Part shown: piece after piece, positions 42,762 to 53,231 of the stretch
How positions within the stretch are numbered: position 1 is the stretch's first letter
Layout of the letters: every line of letters begins with the position of its first letter
Assembly (NCBI GenBank): GCA_002682825.1
Contig: NOKP01000024.1
Coordinates: forward strand, 124,001 to 188,000
DNA: 64,000 bases
Reading direction: 5' to 3'
Origin: Neonectria sp. B-13
Taxonomy: Eukaryota; Ascomycota; Sordariomycetes; Hypocreales; Nectriaceae
Notes under the pieces: generated by a model
Database searches by the model: none
The model's input: the letters and a program-made list of their open reading frames with translations, nothing else
What the model was told of the DNA's origin: nothing
Position numbers and translations under genes: made by a program

Positions 42762-43712
42762 GGTTGCGCTACTCGATAACACTAACCTATGGAAGAAGTT
42801 ATTTGCTCATTGGATTGCGGTAAGATGACAACAGGTCGAAAGCGCATCCTTGTGTAAAAAACGGCGAAGATGACGCCTCAGGCACTAATACAGCAACGCT
42901 GCATTCGGCGTCACATCGCACAAAGTTATGCACTGATCACTCAAGAATACCAGGTCATCGCCGGATTTGACCACAACGCCAGATTCGGACTTGAACGCTG
43001 GATCCGGAGGCTTAACCCTCCGGTTGAATTTCTCGAATTCTAGCTAAGAAACCTTAATGCACCTAGATAAATGTACATAACGATTCCCGTTTCCTGTAAG
43101 ACAGATGACAATGAAGAGCTTTATTCCTCATTATTGTAACTGATAACTGTGTAAGGAGATGCGCCTGGCAAGCTGGCGATAGGCCCCTGAGCCCTTGGCG
43201 ATCCCTTACCAATAGATGCGAGGCGCTATATCTACAACAAGTGCGGATGCTGATTTGTCCTTTGTAGAACGGTCGGGTCTAATCTAGGACTAGGATAATT
43301 GAAGCTTAAGTCTAGAAATAAGACCTGTGTTTAATATACTCAAGTTTCATCTCTGAACTTAATAGTATTAACATTATTACTTATTTAACCTGCAAAAAGC
43401 GTACAGAGCACATAGTAGTTACATCTGCTCTACTAGGTCAGCGCAGATTAATTCGTTAAGCTTGTAGCTTACGGTTTTTTCAGCTACGACATGGTGTCAA
43501 AGGAAGAAGAAACCAGTTACTCCAATTAATGAGAGGATTAGATTGTTGGCTTCGACTCCGGATGCTTACATAACCAGGATGATAAATCTACCCCAAATGA
43601 ATAAGTCCCCCACTAGATTGCCCCGTACGCCATTCTTGTCTTGATAATATCATCCTCCAAACACAGAAAAACGACCCCAACTAAACCTCGCCTACCAGTT
43701 ATACAGCACGCA
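42762..43712. other. Intergenic stretch with AT-rich repeat relic
   Basis: Divergent region of 950 bp. The segment from about 43250 to 43560 is visibly AT-rich and includes a stretch (43301-43369) homologous to 56189-56257. No coding seen. Confidence 0.55.
43301..43369. repeat. RIP-degraded dispersed repeat copy A
   Basis: Aligns without gaps to 56189-56257: 47 of 69 positions match by my hand count. Of 22 differences 17 are transitions, 12 of them A or T here against G or C in the other copy. This fits repeat-induced point mutation acting more strongly on this copy. Beyond 43370 the alignment breaks up. Element type unknown. Confidence 0.6.
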
Positions 43713-46477
43713 ATGCCCAGAGGACGACCAAAGTCGCATGTGGCCCCATGTTCATTCTGCTCAAAACAGTTCAAGCGGCAGGAGCATTTGAAACGACACG
43801 AGCGCACGCGTAAGTGGCCTGCGATGGGGCCCAATATTACCCCAACTCGTCGCATCGCCTGTCGTTGTCTAATCGGACGGTGCCGTAGATACGCAAGAAA
43901 AACCCTTTGCATGTGAGAATTGTGGTCAAGGATATACAAGAAAGTATGTTACCCGGTCATGCTTTCAACCCGTTAATCCCTTGACCACTTCTGGCGTTGG
44001 CTCACGTGTCGATTTGTTATTCTAGAGATCTACTCGTGCGCCATGTTAAGATCGCACATGAAGGTGAAGCTACTCACACCCAGATTGAGACAAGTAGACG
44101 CCATCTTCGTGGCCAGGAGCATTTCCATGAAAACTTGGCCACTGTCCCCCAACCGAGCACGTCTCTAGCTAGCTCAAGCACTCACCCATCAAGCCTCAAT
44201 CTCGTGTCCCCGACTGTTATTGGAGCCACGGCTTCCGGTGTTGCCAACAAGGATGCTGAGATTCTTCCGGATGCTTCCATTAATACTGGAGGCTATCCAC
44301 CATTGAGTCATAATAGCTCCAATTTCGCCGAGGATCAATCTCCAGAGCACCAACTAACCCCAGGGGCTCAGTTACACGAACTCGTGCCCCAGCTAGGACC
44401 CTTCAGCATAGAGGCCCCGGCAGACGAGAATGGAAGCATATTCGCTGAAGTTGACGGAATTGATTGGCTATGGAGAAACGACATCTCCAATTCACTCCTT
44501 TTGTCGCTACCGCTCCCAGATGATCATTTTCTCTCCGGGGTGGGGGATAACCTCATGTACGACGACATGGGCGCCATCGAGCACGGGGCCAGTACAAACG
44601 TAGAAACGATGCACGCTCAAGAGCCTGCTGTTTCTATGAGTATTATACCAGAAGATGGTCTCCCATCTCAACCTCATTTACCGCTCAGCCCGTCTGGACA
44701 CCCCGTCAACTTGGGGAGAAACGAGCCGCAGCTTGAGAGCACGCTATGGACTCTAGACGAGGAGATTGGCACCACTGGCGATCCTTGCTACCCATGGAGA
44801 ATTACCAAGTCTTCATACGAGCAGATCTGCTCCAACATTTCTTTACGCTCAACATTGCTTCCTTTGCACTTCACGATGCCTTCTCGACACACACTTTCAC
44901 GATTTGCTGAGGGTTACTTCCGAGGATTCCATGAGCACCTTCCCTTCCTTCATTTGCCGACGCTCCTACTTACACAACTTCCCGCAGAGCTGGTTCTGTC
45001 CATTGTCGCCATGGGCGCTCTCTACAAGTTTGAGCAAGGAAAAGCCTACGAGCTGTACTTTGCTGCCAAGGAGCTGGTCACGAGCAGGCTCAGGGAGCAG
45101 ACTTGGGCTCATTCAAAGCACCTGGTTGGAGTATCACCCAACTACAATGGCACATTAACCGGACTCCAGCCACTGCCAAGCACTTCCACAACAGCTGGCA
45201 TCACACCACCGGATTCTTCCAGTGGGAGCCCAGAGACATCTGAATTCTTGAATCCGGACAAGATTATTCATCTCATACAAGCAGTAATCATTCTGACATC
45301 AATGAGCTCATGGGGTGAAGGTGCCTTGATCACCGAGAGCTTGGAGTTGGCCGGTCGACTCTCTGCACTGGTTCGTTTATCCTACATGGGCAATTCAGAT
45401 GCCATGCCTCAAGAAGTTGCCTGGAAGGACTGGATACAAAGAGAAGAACGTCGCCGTACGCTACTGGTGACCTACACACTACTGAACACGCAATCGGTTG
45501 CATTCAATGTCCCACCCACGATCACGAATCGAGAGATTGGGCTTTTACTTCCACATCCCACAAACTTGTGGAGAGCAGCCACGGCGGCTAAATGGGAAAG
45601 ATTGAAGAGAACGAGTTCCCACCATGAAAGGCCATTCCGGCTTGTCTTGAATAGTCTTCTGTCAGGTCAGGAGGTGCCGGACCCGACGCAAATATCCGCA
45701 TTTGGCAACTTTGTCATGATCCACGCCCTTGTTCAGCAGATCTTCATTGAGCGGCAAGCTGTCGGTCAACGTGGATACGACTCACCCCTTCATCCAGAAA
45801 CACTGAGAATGTTGGATAGAGCCCTTCGCTCTTGGCAGCACTGCTGGAGCAAGACTACTGAAGCAACGCTTGATCCGCTATCCTCCAATGGACCGATAGC
45901 GTTTACTTCAACAGCGCTTCTACGCATTGCCTATATCAGATTGAACGCTGATTTGGGTCCATATCGCCAACTTTTCATCAGAAATCCCTCTTGCTTGGCC
46001 AATTCCGTCACCAGGACACCCATTCTCAAACTCGATCGAACGAGTTATACGGATATTGCTGTCTTACAATGCATTCATGCTCTCGGGGTCATTGTCCGCT
46101 CCGGTGTCCAATTCGTATCACGCACCCACACCCAAAGTTGGAGCATCGTTCATTCACTCAGCAGCATCGAATGTGCCTGTTTGATGAGTCTGTGGCTGCG
46201 TACCATAGCCGATGTCGTGTCCAGCCAAGGGACGCAAGAGCTGCGCAAGGAAGAGACGCAACTATTGGGCATGATAACAAGTGTAGTCCTTGAAACCTCG
46301 TCAGCTGAAGGTATTGAGGGAGAACAAGATGCGGTTGCGCGAATCAGAAAGCTAGCGGCGTTTACTGTGAAGATATGGGCGGACGCTTTGAAAGGCGAAC
46401 ATATGTTTCAGATGGTTCAAACAATTGCGAAGGGGCTATCTCTGGCATCGGATATTCTGGTTGGAGAACTTGAGTAA
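43713..46477 (+). CDS. C2H2 zinc-finger / fungal_trans transcription factor
   Basis: 867-residue nuclear regulator. Exons 43713-43809, 43889-43943 and 44026-46477. The first finger is CSFCSKQFKRQEHLKRHERTH, completed across intron 1 (GTAAGT...CGTAG). The second, CENCGQGYTRKDLLVRHVKI ending AH, is completed across intron 2 (GTATGT...TCTAG). So the 55-nt middle exon links the two fingers. Residues 75-270 are a Ser/Pro/acidic activation-like region. A fungal_trans domain follows from about 290 (LPLHFTMPSRHTLSRFAEGY, LPFLHLPTLLLTQLPAELVL, EERRRTLLVTYTLLNTQSVA). This double C2H2 plus fungal_trans layout is shared by many ascomycete regulators of carbon use. Targets unknown; the esterase/tannase cluster begins about 0.7 kb beyond its stop. 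Confidence 0.93.
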
Positions 46478-47143
46478 GAGTCACCTTCGTAATCATGCAT
46501 TGCTCGTTCGATCAAGTTGATATTTACATGCAAACAGCATTTGCACCATACAAGCCATGAAAACTCTCTTCGTTCGAGAATTGACCCCCTCAGTAACCTT
46601 GTTGGGTAGCGCCACATATTTTATGTTTTCCATCGTCCGGCTCGGCGTCTTTCCATGCATATTTCAATGTGTCTTCAGGATTTCTGCCTCCACCTTTTCA
46701 CTGGGCCCACCTGACATCCACGAAGAAACCCGGGTCACCGCAAGAAATGGCCTTTAGGTAGTATGTTGTTGTGTCCTACCGGTCAGGCCAGCGAGTGATT
46801 GTCTCCAGATCAGATACCACTGATAAGTGATGAAGAAGACCTCTTTATAAGCTTTGATGTGGTTAGGGTGGTGTCCTGAGAACGACGGGCTAGAGTCCGG
46901 GCCGGCGAAGGTGATGAGGCTGCTAGAACCGTGGATTTGGGATTCGGCGCGAGCCCGCTGGCACATACTTCGGGAGGACTGCCGGGTAGGGGTCCAGAGA
47001 TGACGACGCTGCGGCACTGTGATTCATGGCAGCCGCTCTCTGGCGGATAGCCAATACTCTGAATAATAGTATATCTATAAATATAGCTGTTATATAGAGT
47101 GGTTGTCTCATGGATTTGCCAGTTGTGACCGCATAGCCTCAAC
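46478..47143. other. Intergenic stretch between convergent genes
   Basis: About 670 bp of 3' flanks. Overlapping frames of 60-116 codons on both strands have no family features. A short AT-rich island with TATATA-like sequence is at 47065-47100. Confidence 0.4.
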
Positions 47144-48154
47144 CTAGGCTGTGATATCAAGAATTCTCTTCAGCCATGAGGTCTTTATATACGTAGCAAC
47201 CTTAGCCACGGGCGCTTCTTGGCTCAGCATGTCAAAGCCGTGGTATGCTCCCGGCCATACATGTAGCTCTGCCGAGACGCCGGATTTCCACAGCTGTGAC
47301 GCAACCGCGACCGCCTCATCCCGGAATACCTCACACGCGCCGGCGTCAATAAAGGTAGGCGGGAGACCTCTTAGGTCCGTTGCGCGTGCTGGAGCCACGA
47401 GCTCGCTGACAGCATCCCCGCCGCGTTCAGGCCCCAGTACATGGTCCCATGCCATACGGTTCGTCGTACCGCACCAAGGCCCGTCACGCGCGAATTGCTT
47501 AGATGATGTCGTGCAATCGCGGTCGTCAAGCATTGGCGTCAAGAGCATAAGCGCGCAGGGATACTTCTTCTGGTTGTTACGGCACAACATGGCTGACCCC
47601 ATAGCGATAGGGGCACCGCCTGAGCCTCCATTCACGATGATCTTCGAAGGGTCAATTCCAAGACGGGAGGCGTTTTCAGCAGTCCACATCAAGCCAGCGT
47701 ATGCGTCGTGTAGAGCGGCTGGGGCGCGGTGTTCAGGGGCAAGGCGGTATTCGACGGAAATGAAGACAGCCTCGATACCGTCAAGGTAACTCATTATCGG
47801 CTCTAAAGCTACAAATCTGTGGCCCGCAACTTGCCCTCCGCCATGGACAATGTAAAAGGCCGTCCGTTCTGTCTTGGTCGAGTGTTTCGGGGTAAAGACG
47901 GCGAGAATGACGTTGTCGTCGCCAAGTTCTAGGCCCGGGATAGAAATATCCTCGTGGTCGAGTTGTGGTTTAGATTTGAGAATTTGGTCCAGTCCAAAGC
48001 TGTCGGAAATGCCACGGAAAGGTTTAAGATCAAGGATCTCCGGCAACGTGGCTTTGGACGCATCGACCGCAGGTTGAAGCAATGGATCGTAGGGTGGGCG
48101 AAGTGGCACTGTCGATGGCGCTGGGGAAGACTGGGAAGGTTCCGTATGAGACAT
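47144..48154 (-). CDS. Alpha/beta-hydrolase esterase (HSL / Abhydrolase_3 type)
   Basis: Single-exon 336-residue carboxylesterase-like enzyme. Oxyanion-hole motif HGGG at residues 104-107 (FYIVHGGGQVAGHR), nucleophile Ser178 in GGSGG (G-x-S-x-G), acid Asp in GACEVFRDEAV and base His in GAYHGFD. EYRLAPEHRAPAALHDAYAG between them is classic for the hormone-sensitive-lipase family. The nucleophile elbow is NGGSGGAP, where most members have GDSAGG. No signal peptide, so intracellular hydrolysis of small esters is likely. ATG at 48154 is used; an in-frame TTG seven codons upstream is ignored. It is divergent from the tannase-family gene across an intergene with repeated palindromic elements, suggesting joint control. 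Confidence 0.92.
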   Translation of the reverse strand: MSHTEPSQSSPAPSTVPLRPPYDPLLQPAVDASKATLPEILDLKPFRGISDSFGLDQILKSKPQLDHEDISIPGLELGDDNVILAVFTPKHSTKTERTAFYIVHGGGQVAGHRFVALEPIMSYLDGIEAVFISVEYRLAPEHRAPAALHDAYAGLMWTAENASRLGIDPSKIIVNGGSGGAPIAMGSAMLCRNNQKKYPCALMLLTPMLDDRDCTTSSKQFARDGPWCGTTNRMAWDHVLGPERGGDAVSELVAPARATDLRGLPPTFIDAGACEVFRDEAVAVASQLWKSGVSAELHVWPGAYHGFDMLSQEAPVAKVATYIKTSWLKRILDITA

Positions 48155-48680
48155 AGTGACAAGGCGCTGTAGCAAGTGGAATAGATTGGATGGAGGAGTA
48201 GTAGAAGGGTGAGTTGAGAGTTTGTAGTTTCGAAGTAAGTTTTCTAGGGCACATAGAGAGAAACGTGTGCCGTTATATAGTTGTGTTCAACGCCACGGCG
48301 AACGCCAGAGGTCTCACAACGTCTACTTGACCCCCTGGTCTACGTACTACGTAGTTCAATCGTTGCGCCGCTGTGGAGAGCGAAGTGGGCCTGGGTACGT
48401 ACGAGAGTCAGGATCGCGGGGTCTTCATGATACGCGACGCCGCTCCGTTGCCCGCGGAGAGTTGGGACAGTCCGGCAACTCGGTCTGAAGGAGTCGCCTA
48501 TGTCCGATATTCGTGCAAGCAAATGTTGCCGAAGCTATCTGTCAAGCCGACCGAACTGCCTTGCTTCACCCCTCAGGAACTCCGTACGGGGGAACGGATG
48601 GACGAGAGAGCAAGCGACAGCCAATCCTGCGGCACGCCTCTAACAAAGGGAAGTCATCAAAGAGTTTCTACATTTTCCTA

Positions 48681-48700
48681 CTAATGCATTGGTCGACGTC
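48681..48700 (+). promoter_or_regulatory. TTGGTCGACGTC element, copy 1
   Basis: CTAATGCATTGGTCGACGTC. It shares 13 bp (TTGGTCGACGTCA) with the site before the bZIP gene, and the 12-mer with 55548-55571. The GACGTC core is a bZIP/CRE-type core. Confidence 0.55.
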
Positions 48701-48727
48701 AAGGCCCGCTGTCTTTATAAAGACGCG

Positions 48728-48751
48728 CTAATGCACTGGACGACGTCGTCC
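48728..48751 (+). promoter_or_regulatory. TGGACGACGTC element, copy 2 (perfect palindrome)
   Basis: Begins CTAATGCACTGGACGACGTC and ends GTCC. GGACGACGTCGTCC (48738-48751) is a perfect 14-bp palindrome. Starts 47 bp after copy 1 and about 380 bp before the tannase-family ATG. The following GGGGCGTGG also recurs, as GGGCGTGG, after the copy at 55548. Confidence 0.55.
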
Positions 48752-49113
48752 ACTGTGGGGCGTGGGTGAGCAATGCCAAGATTGCTCGGGCGTCGCGTTT
48801 CCCACGACTTAGTGTTGCCAATTGACCGCTCTGTTAGTGTCATCTCAAGCACTAGACGAAACAACGAATCGGATCCTTCTGGCTTCTTCTTTCACTCAGA
48901 CCGGAAATAACTCGCGGCTGACTCGTGAAAATAGCAAGGTGGACGCAGCTAAGATTACTATTTAGACCTGCTGCGGACAGTGGGCCAAAAGGCTGTCCTT
49001 CTCCCTCCTGGGTCTATCCTCCATTGAAGCCACTCAAAAATAAAAGACGAGACGTGAGCGAGGACTCAGTCTCCCCTGAAGTCCACCGCATTCAAGAAGC
49101 TTTTCCGCGAACC

Positions 49114-50733
49114 ATGTCTTTGGACTGGCTACTACAGGAAGCTGCCAGGCCCGGCCAGTGGATAGCCAACTTGGCTGGCACCTCGTTCAATCTATGCAGT
49201 CCAGCCGCGATCTCACTCCCAGTGTTCCCCGACTTAAAGGTCCTTTCACTCGAAGCGACTCCCCGCGAAAACTATACCTTTGTACCCATCTCGTCGTTGG
49301 GCGGTTCGCAGGACCCCATCACCGGCCTCAACTTCTGCAACATCACCGTCTCATACACTCATCCCGGCTGGAATGACAACATTGTTGTCACGACATACCT
49401 CCCCTCCGAGGACAAATGGAACGGACGCCTCATGGCTAACGGTGGAGGCGGCTTCGTCACTGGCGGTGCTGCTATCGTCCAGTTCACCATGATTCCGGGC
49501 CTTCTCGAGGGCTACGTGGTTACCACCACCGACGGTGGCCACGTCAGTGATATTGCCGACGCCTACTCAATGAGCAGTGTGTGGGCATTGTCCAGCCCCG
49601 GCAACGTCAACTGGCCGCTTCTCGTCGACTTTGCCTCGGTAGCTCTACATGATATGTCCACCGTCAGCAAGGCAGTCATCGAGGCCTTCTACGGAAAACA
49701 GGCCGAGTACTCGTACTTTTACGGTGGCTCCACCGGCGGCAGACAGGGCCATATGCTGGCACAGAGGTTCCCCAAGGACTTCAATGGCATTGTGGCCGTG
49801 ATGCCGGCAATCAACTGGACCCGGTTCCTGTGGGCCAACATCTGGCCGTCTTTCCTCATGGACAAGTTGGGCATCTACCCCCGGCCGTGCGAGCTCAATG
49901 CCATGACCAACGCCGCCATCGCAGCCTGCGACTCTTTGGACGGCGTGGAGGATGGCATCATTTCAAGGCCGGACCTTTGCAATTTCAACCCCCACGATAT
50001 TGTCGGCAACGAGTTCAATTGCAATGGCGCCACGTCCATCTTTACCTCTGGAGGCGCTACCGTCGCAAAGGCCGCCTGGGATGGCCCGCGCAGCTCGACC
50101 GGCGAGTTCCAGTGGCACGGATTCACTTATGACACCAACATATCGCAGATTGGTATAGGACCCGCTGTGACGAAATGCGATGATGACGGGGAAAACTGCG
50201 ACGCCGTCCCCTTCGCCATCTCGCACGTCTGGGCCAAATATTGGCTCCTGAAGGATCCTAACTTCGACATGAGGAGCATCTCCCATCAAGAGTGGGATGA
50301 GCTCATCCATGCCTCCGTGAGCCAATACAACTCCGTCTTGGGCACCGACGACCCGGACCTGTCCGGCCTCTGCAACGCCGGCAACAAGCTGATCAACTGG
50401 CATGGCATGGCTGATCAGGCCATCCCGGTCAACGGCAGCGTCGACTACTACGAGCGTGTTTTAGCCCGCGATCCTAATGCCCAAGACTACTACCGCTTTT
50501 TTCTGGCCCCGGGCGGCGAGCACTGCCTGACCTGCGGAATAGTGCCCCCTCTCATGAAAATGATGGACATTATGGTAGATTGGGTCGAGAAAGGCGTCGC
50601 CCCCGACACTTTGCCCGTTATAGGTGACAATAGGCACGGTATTCGCTTGGAGAGGAACATCTGCATGTATCCACGTGTCCAGCATTATATTGGTGGTGAC
50701 ATGGCGAAACCAGCATCCTTCAAATGCGTGTAG
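49114..50733 (+). CDS. Tannase / feruloyl-esterase family protein with altered Cys
   Basis: 539-residue member of the tannase family, which hydrolyses gallate or ferulate esters. Nucleophile Ser206 in YFYGGSTGGRQG, catalytic Asp434 in NWHGMADQAIP, and His470-Cys471 in APGGEHCLTCG are visible. Family enzymes normally carry the CS-D-HC arrangement, a Cys just before the Ser paired by disulfide with the Cys after the His. Here residue 205 is Gly (codon GGC, one base from Cys TGC), so this disulfide cannot form. Other blocks (RLMANGGGGFVTGG, GYVVTTTDGGH, ACDSLDGVEDGIISRPDLC with the calcium-site-like loop) are intact. No signal peptide is evident at this ATG, and the in-frame upstream stretch is polar, so the enzyme may be intracellular, unlike most relatives. 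Confidence 0.93.
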   Translation: MSLDWLLQEAARPGQWIANLAGTSFNLCSPAAISLPVFPDLKVLSLEATPRENYTFVPISSLGGSQDPITGLNFCNITVSYTHPGWNDNIVVTTYLPSEDKWNGRLMANGGGGFVTGGAAIVQFTMIPGLLEGYVVTTTDGGHVSDIADAYSMSSVWALSSPGNVNWPLLVDFASVALHDMSTVSKAVIEAFYGKQAEYSYFYGGSTGGRQGHMLAQRFPKDFNGIVAVMPAINWTRFLWANIWPSFLMDKLGIYPRPCELNAMTNAAIAACDSLDGVEDGIISRPDLCNFNPHDIVGNEFNCNGATSIFTSGGATVAKAAWDGPRSSTGEFQWHGFTYDTNISQIGIGPAVTKCDDDGENCDAVPFAISHVWAKYWLLKDPNFDMRSISHQEWDELIHASVSQYNSVLGTDDPDLSGLCNAGNKLINWHGMADQAIPVNGSVDYYERVLARDPNAQDYYRFFLAPGGEHCLTCGIVPPLMKMMDIMVDWVEKGVAPDTLPVIGDNRHGIRLERNICMYPRVQHYIGGDMAKPASFKCV

Positions 50734-51228
50734 GACAGACGAGAAAGGCTGCCACAGAACAGAAATCAAAGCAGCGTGATACGTAGAGAGGCTCCTTGAG
50801 CCTTGGGCCTGTGGTGGCCTAATACATACGCATCCGCCTTGGATCCGGGTTGCGTAGGCACGAGCCCTTAAGGCTCGTCGCCCCCGGAGCCTCGATTGAC
50901 GAATCAACTTTGTTTCTTCTACTCTGAATACAATCACTCTTAGTGACCCGCACCAAGTGCCACGTTTCCTCTGTCACAGTGCCCGCTATTGTCCCTAACT
51001 AAGTCTCCTTGGCCGGGTCGTGTACAGCCCACTTTTGCCGAAAGCTGCAACCGGCCCTCACTTTCATATTGTCGGGGTAGGGCGGAGCGGCACAGGGCGG
51101 AAATGAGGACGGCACGCCTCTATGACATTTAAAGACACGACGTTCGTTAGCATCATTTGTTGAATGTGATTGTATCGTCCAACATCCATCACAGGGAAGC
51201 ATGGACCCCGTGCTAATGGTCGAACCAG
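50734..51228. other. Intergenic stretch with a short hairpin
   Basis: About 500 bp between convergent genes. ACGAGCC-CTTAA-GGCTCGT (50860-50878) forms a 7-bp stem with a 5-nt loop, 127 bp after the tannase stop. Significance unknown. Confidence 0.4.
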
Positions 51229-52253
51229 CTAATCTCTGATTGTAACCAACGGGGCCATGTCGGGGTATTTCCTGGCAAAGTCCGAGTCTAGCGACCAGTT
51301 TTCTTGTGTAAGGACGTGACGCTCGAACTTCGGATTAAGGACTGTGTCACTTGAGTCATCCGCGACCAGGAAGCTGTCGGACGCCAGCCAATTTACAGAC
51401 AAGTGACGTCCGAAGTCAGCATCAAATTCTTCTCGAATGCAACCGATGTTGACTAGCCCTAAAACCATGGCATTCCGCAGTTGAGGGAACTGTACAAAGT
51501 CAATGTAGAGGGGATGTGGTATGTTGTCCTGGACGTCTGTTGAACGGAGCCATTCTGGGACGTCGTTGTATGCCTCCAGCGAGGGGAAGAGTCGATACTG
51601 TGATTCCTCATTAGTCAATGGTTTTTGTTTTGTTTTTGGAAAGGCCCGCTCATGTCTAGGAGGCTTACCCGAAGAATGCGATAAGCGAGGATATAGACAG
51701 CACATAAGAGGACCAGATCCGTGTTTGGTCTTCTGATCAGCTTGTATAGAATCTCCGACACTGGATTATCTGGGGCTCTGATGAACAAGAGATCGGCAAG
51801 ATGCGGGGTGGCAGGGATTGCAGGAGAGGGTGCGAGGTGACTGTTCAGTTTAATCAAGCTGGTCGAGACCGTCTTCTCGAAGCAATCAGAGTATGATTCG
51901 TGCGTCTTAGGGTTGCAGCAGCACTCTAGGATCCGTTTATCGTGTTCGGTGGGTGGCGAGAAAGAGTGGGTAGCGCATGGAACAACCTTGGGTTCTTGGT
52001 CCATCGACACTGGGCGTATGAGTTGACTAGCATCCTGATACCAGGGCTCTGATTGACGCATGGCTTGGATTACGCCGCTGAGATGCTCAATCTCTCCCCG
52101 CGCATGGCGCAAATCCTCCTCGATTTCCTGCACATGCGTTTTCTGCCGCTCACGTTTCCGCCTCTGTGATTCTTGGTCTAGCGTTCTTTTTCTCTGCAGC
52201 TGTCTTGGCGTCCTCGTCCGCGCTGATTTAGCAGGACTGGGTCGAGAACTCAT
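51229..52253 (-). CDS. bZIP transcription factor with DUF3425 domain
   Basis: 317-residue regulator. Exons 52253-51669 and 51597-51229, phase-0 intron of 71 nt (GTAAGC...TCACAG). The basic region RKRTLDQESQRRKRERQKTH is followed by a leucine-zipper-like helix (VQEIEEDLRHARGEIEHLSGVI) near residues 20-65. The canonical basic-region N-x7-R is not exact: an Asn is replaced within the LDQESQRRKR stretch. The C-terminal half from RRPNTDLVLLCAVYILAYRI through NIPHPLYIDFVQFPQLRNAM matches the DUF3425 pattern common in fungal bZIP proteins. The ATG at 52253 is chosen. A TTGGTCGACGTCA site lies 92-104 bp upstream, possibly autoregulatory. Its position inside the esterase-transporter group suggests it controls that group. 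Confidence 0.9.
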
Positions 52254-53231
52254 GTCGCTTGGCAGGGAAACCCACGGGAGTCGTGGAGTATGGAGAAGCT
52301 CTCTCAGCTCTACAAGCCGGTTGGTTGGGTTGCTGCAATGGCGTGACGTCGACCAAGCGGAGGCGCGAACACAGGTATTTAATACCCCAGGAGTTGCGGG
52401 GACGGTCGACTCCGATTGGAGGAGGAGGGAGGAACACGCGGGGCGAGAAAGTACCCACCGGTTGCCGAGGGGCAATTGACCGCTGTTGGAATGGGTGGTG
52501 ACGTTTTGATCATCCTCGGATTCCACACCCAACACTTCAACGCTTCGAGTCCCGCAACTTCTCAGGTACCACCGACTAGACTATCTGTAGGAAGCAGGGT
52601 CCTCCGATGTTTTCCGTCGCCATGATCTAGACGTCTCTTCACGATCAGGACCATATGAGCGCAAGACTACTTCTGTCTGCCTAGGTCAAAGCCAAAAGTC
52701 ATCACCATATATTACTATGTTCCCTGAAGACGCGGGTCTGGTTTCATCAGCAATTCTCTAGTGTCTCCATTCTATCCATTTTCACTGTGAGAGTACGTGG
52801 AGCCGGCCGAGGCGGACTGGATTGGAAGAGCTGGCTATCCAGCGCTCCGAGTCTTTGCCCAGCGACGCTGTCCAAGGCAGGTCCTCATTTTTATTCACTT
52901 CCGAGGAAGTGAGACTGCATAGACAGGCTATGTATATGGTGCCATTACATCGAGCAAACGGCTACTAAGTAGGTCGTTGCCGCATTAGACCACAGGGGGA
53001 GTACTACCAATGTACTATTTAATAAATCTAACTAGTTACTGCTCGTTCGAAATAATCACACCCATTCTTTCAAGTCTGGCGAACAATCGAAATTACATGT
53101 TGTTTTCACACTAAGCAGACAGTAGCGTTCAACAACGGAGGCCCGGATAACTCCAGGAAGATACGGCTCAACCAAAGTTGACAGCAAACTCAAGCCCTAT
53201 GCTCATAGAGTCGGTCCTTCTTCCCTACAAG
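52254..53231. other. Intergenic stretch
   Basis: About 980 bp: the bZIP promoter and the 3' flank of the MFS gene. Apart from the 12-bp element at 52345-52356 nothing is recognised. It is AT-rich near 53010-53120. Confidence 0.4.
52345..52356 (-). promoter_or_regulatory. TTGGTCGACGTC element upstream of the bZIP gene
   Basis: On the minus strand TTGGTCGACGTC, followed by A as in copy 1. It includes the CRE-like half TGACGTC read on the plus strand. It lies 92-103 bp before the bZIP ATG. Confidence 0.55.

Larger units (their letters stand above)
48155..49113. promoter_or_regulatory. Divergent esterase/tannase control region
   Basis: A 959-bp intergene between divergent genes. It holds two copies of a CTAATGCAYTGGWCGACGTC element (48681-48700 and 48728-48751), with the 14-bp palindrome GTCTTTATAAAGAC (48711-48724) between them. 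The frame of the tannase gene stays open back to about 48925 without an ATG. Confidence 0.6.
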
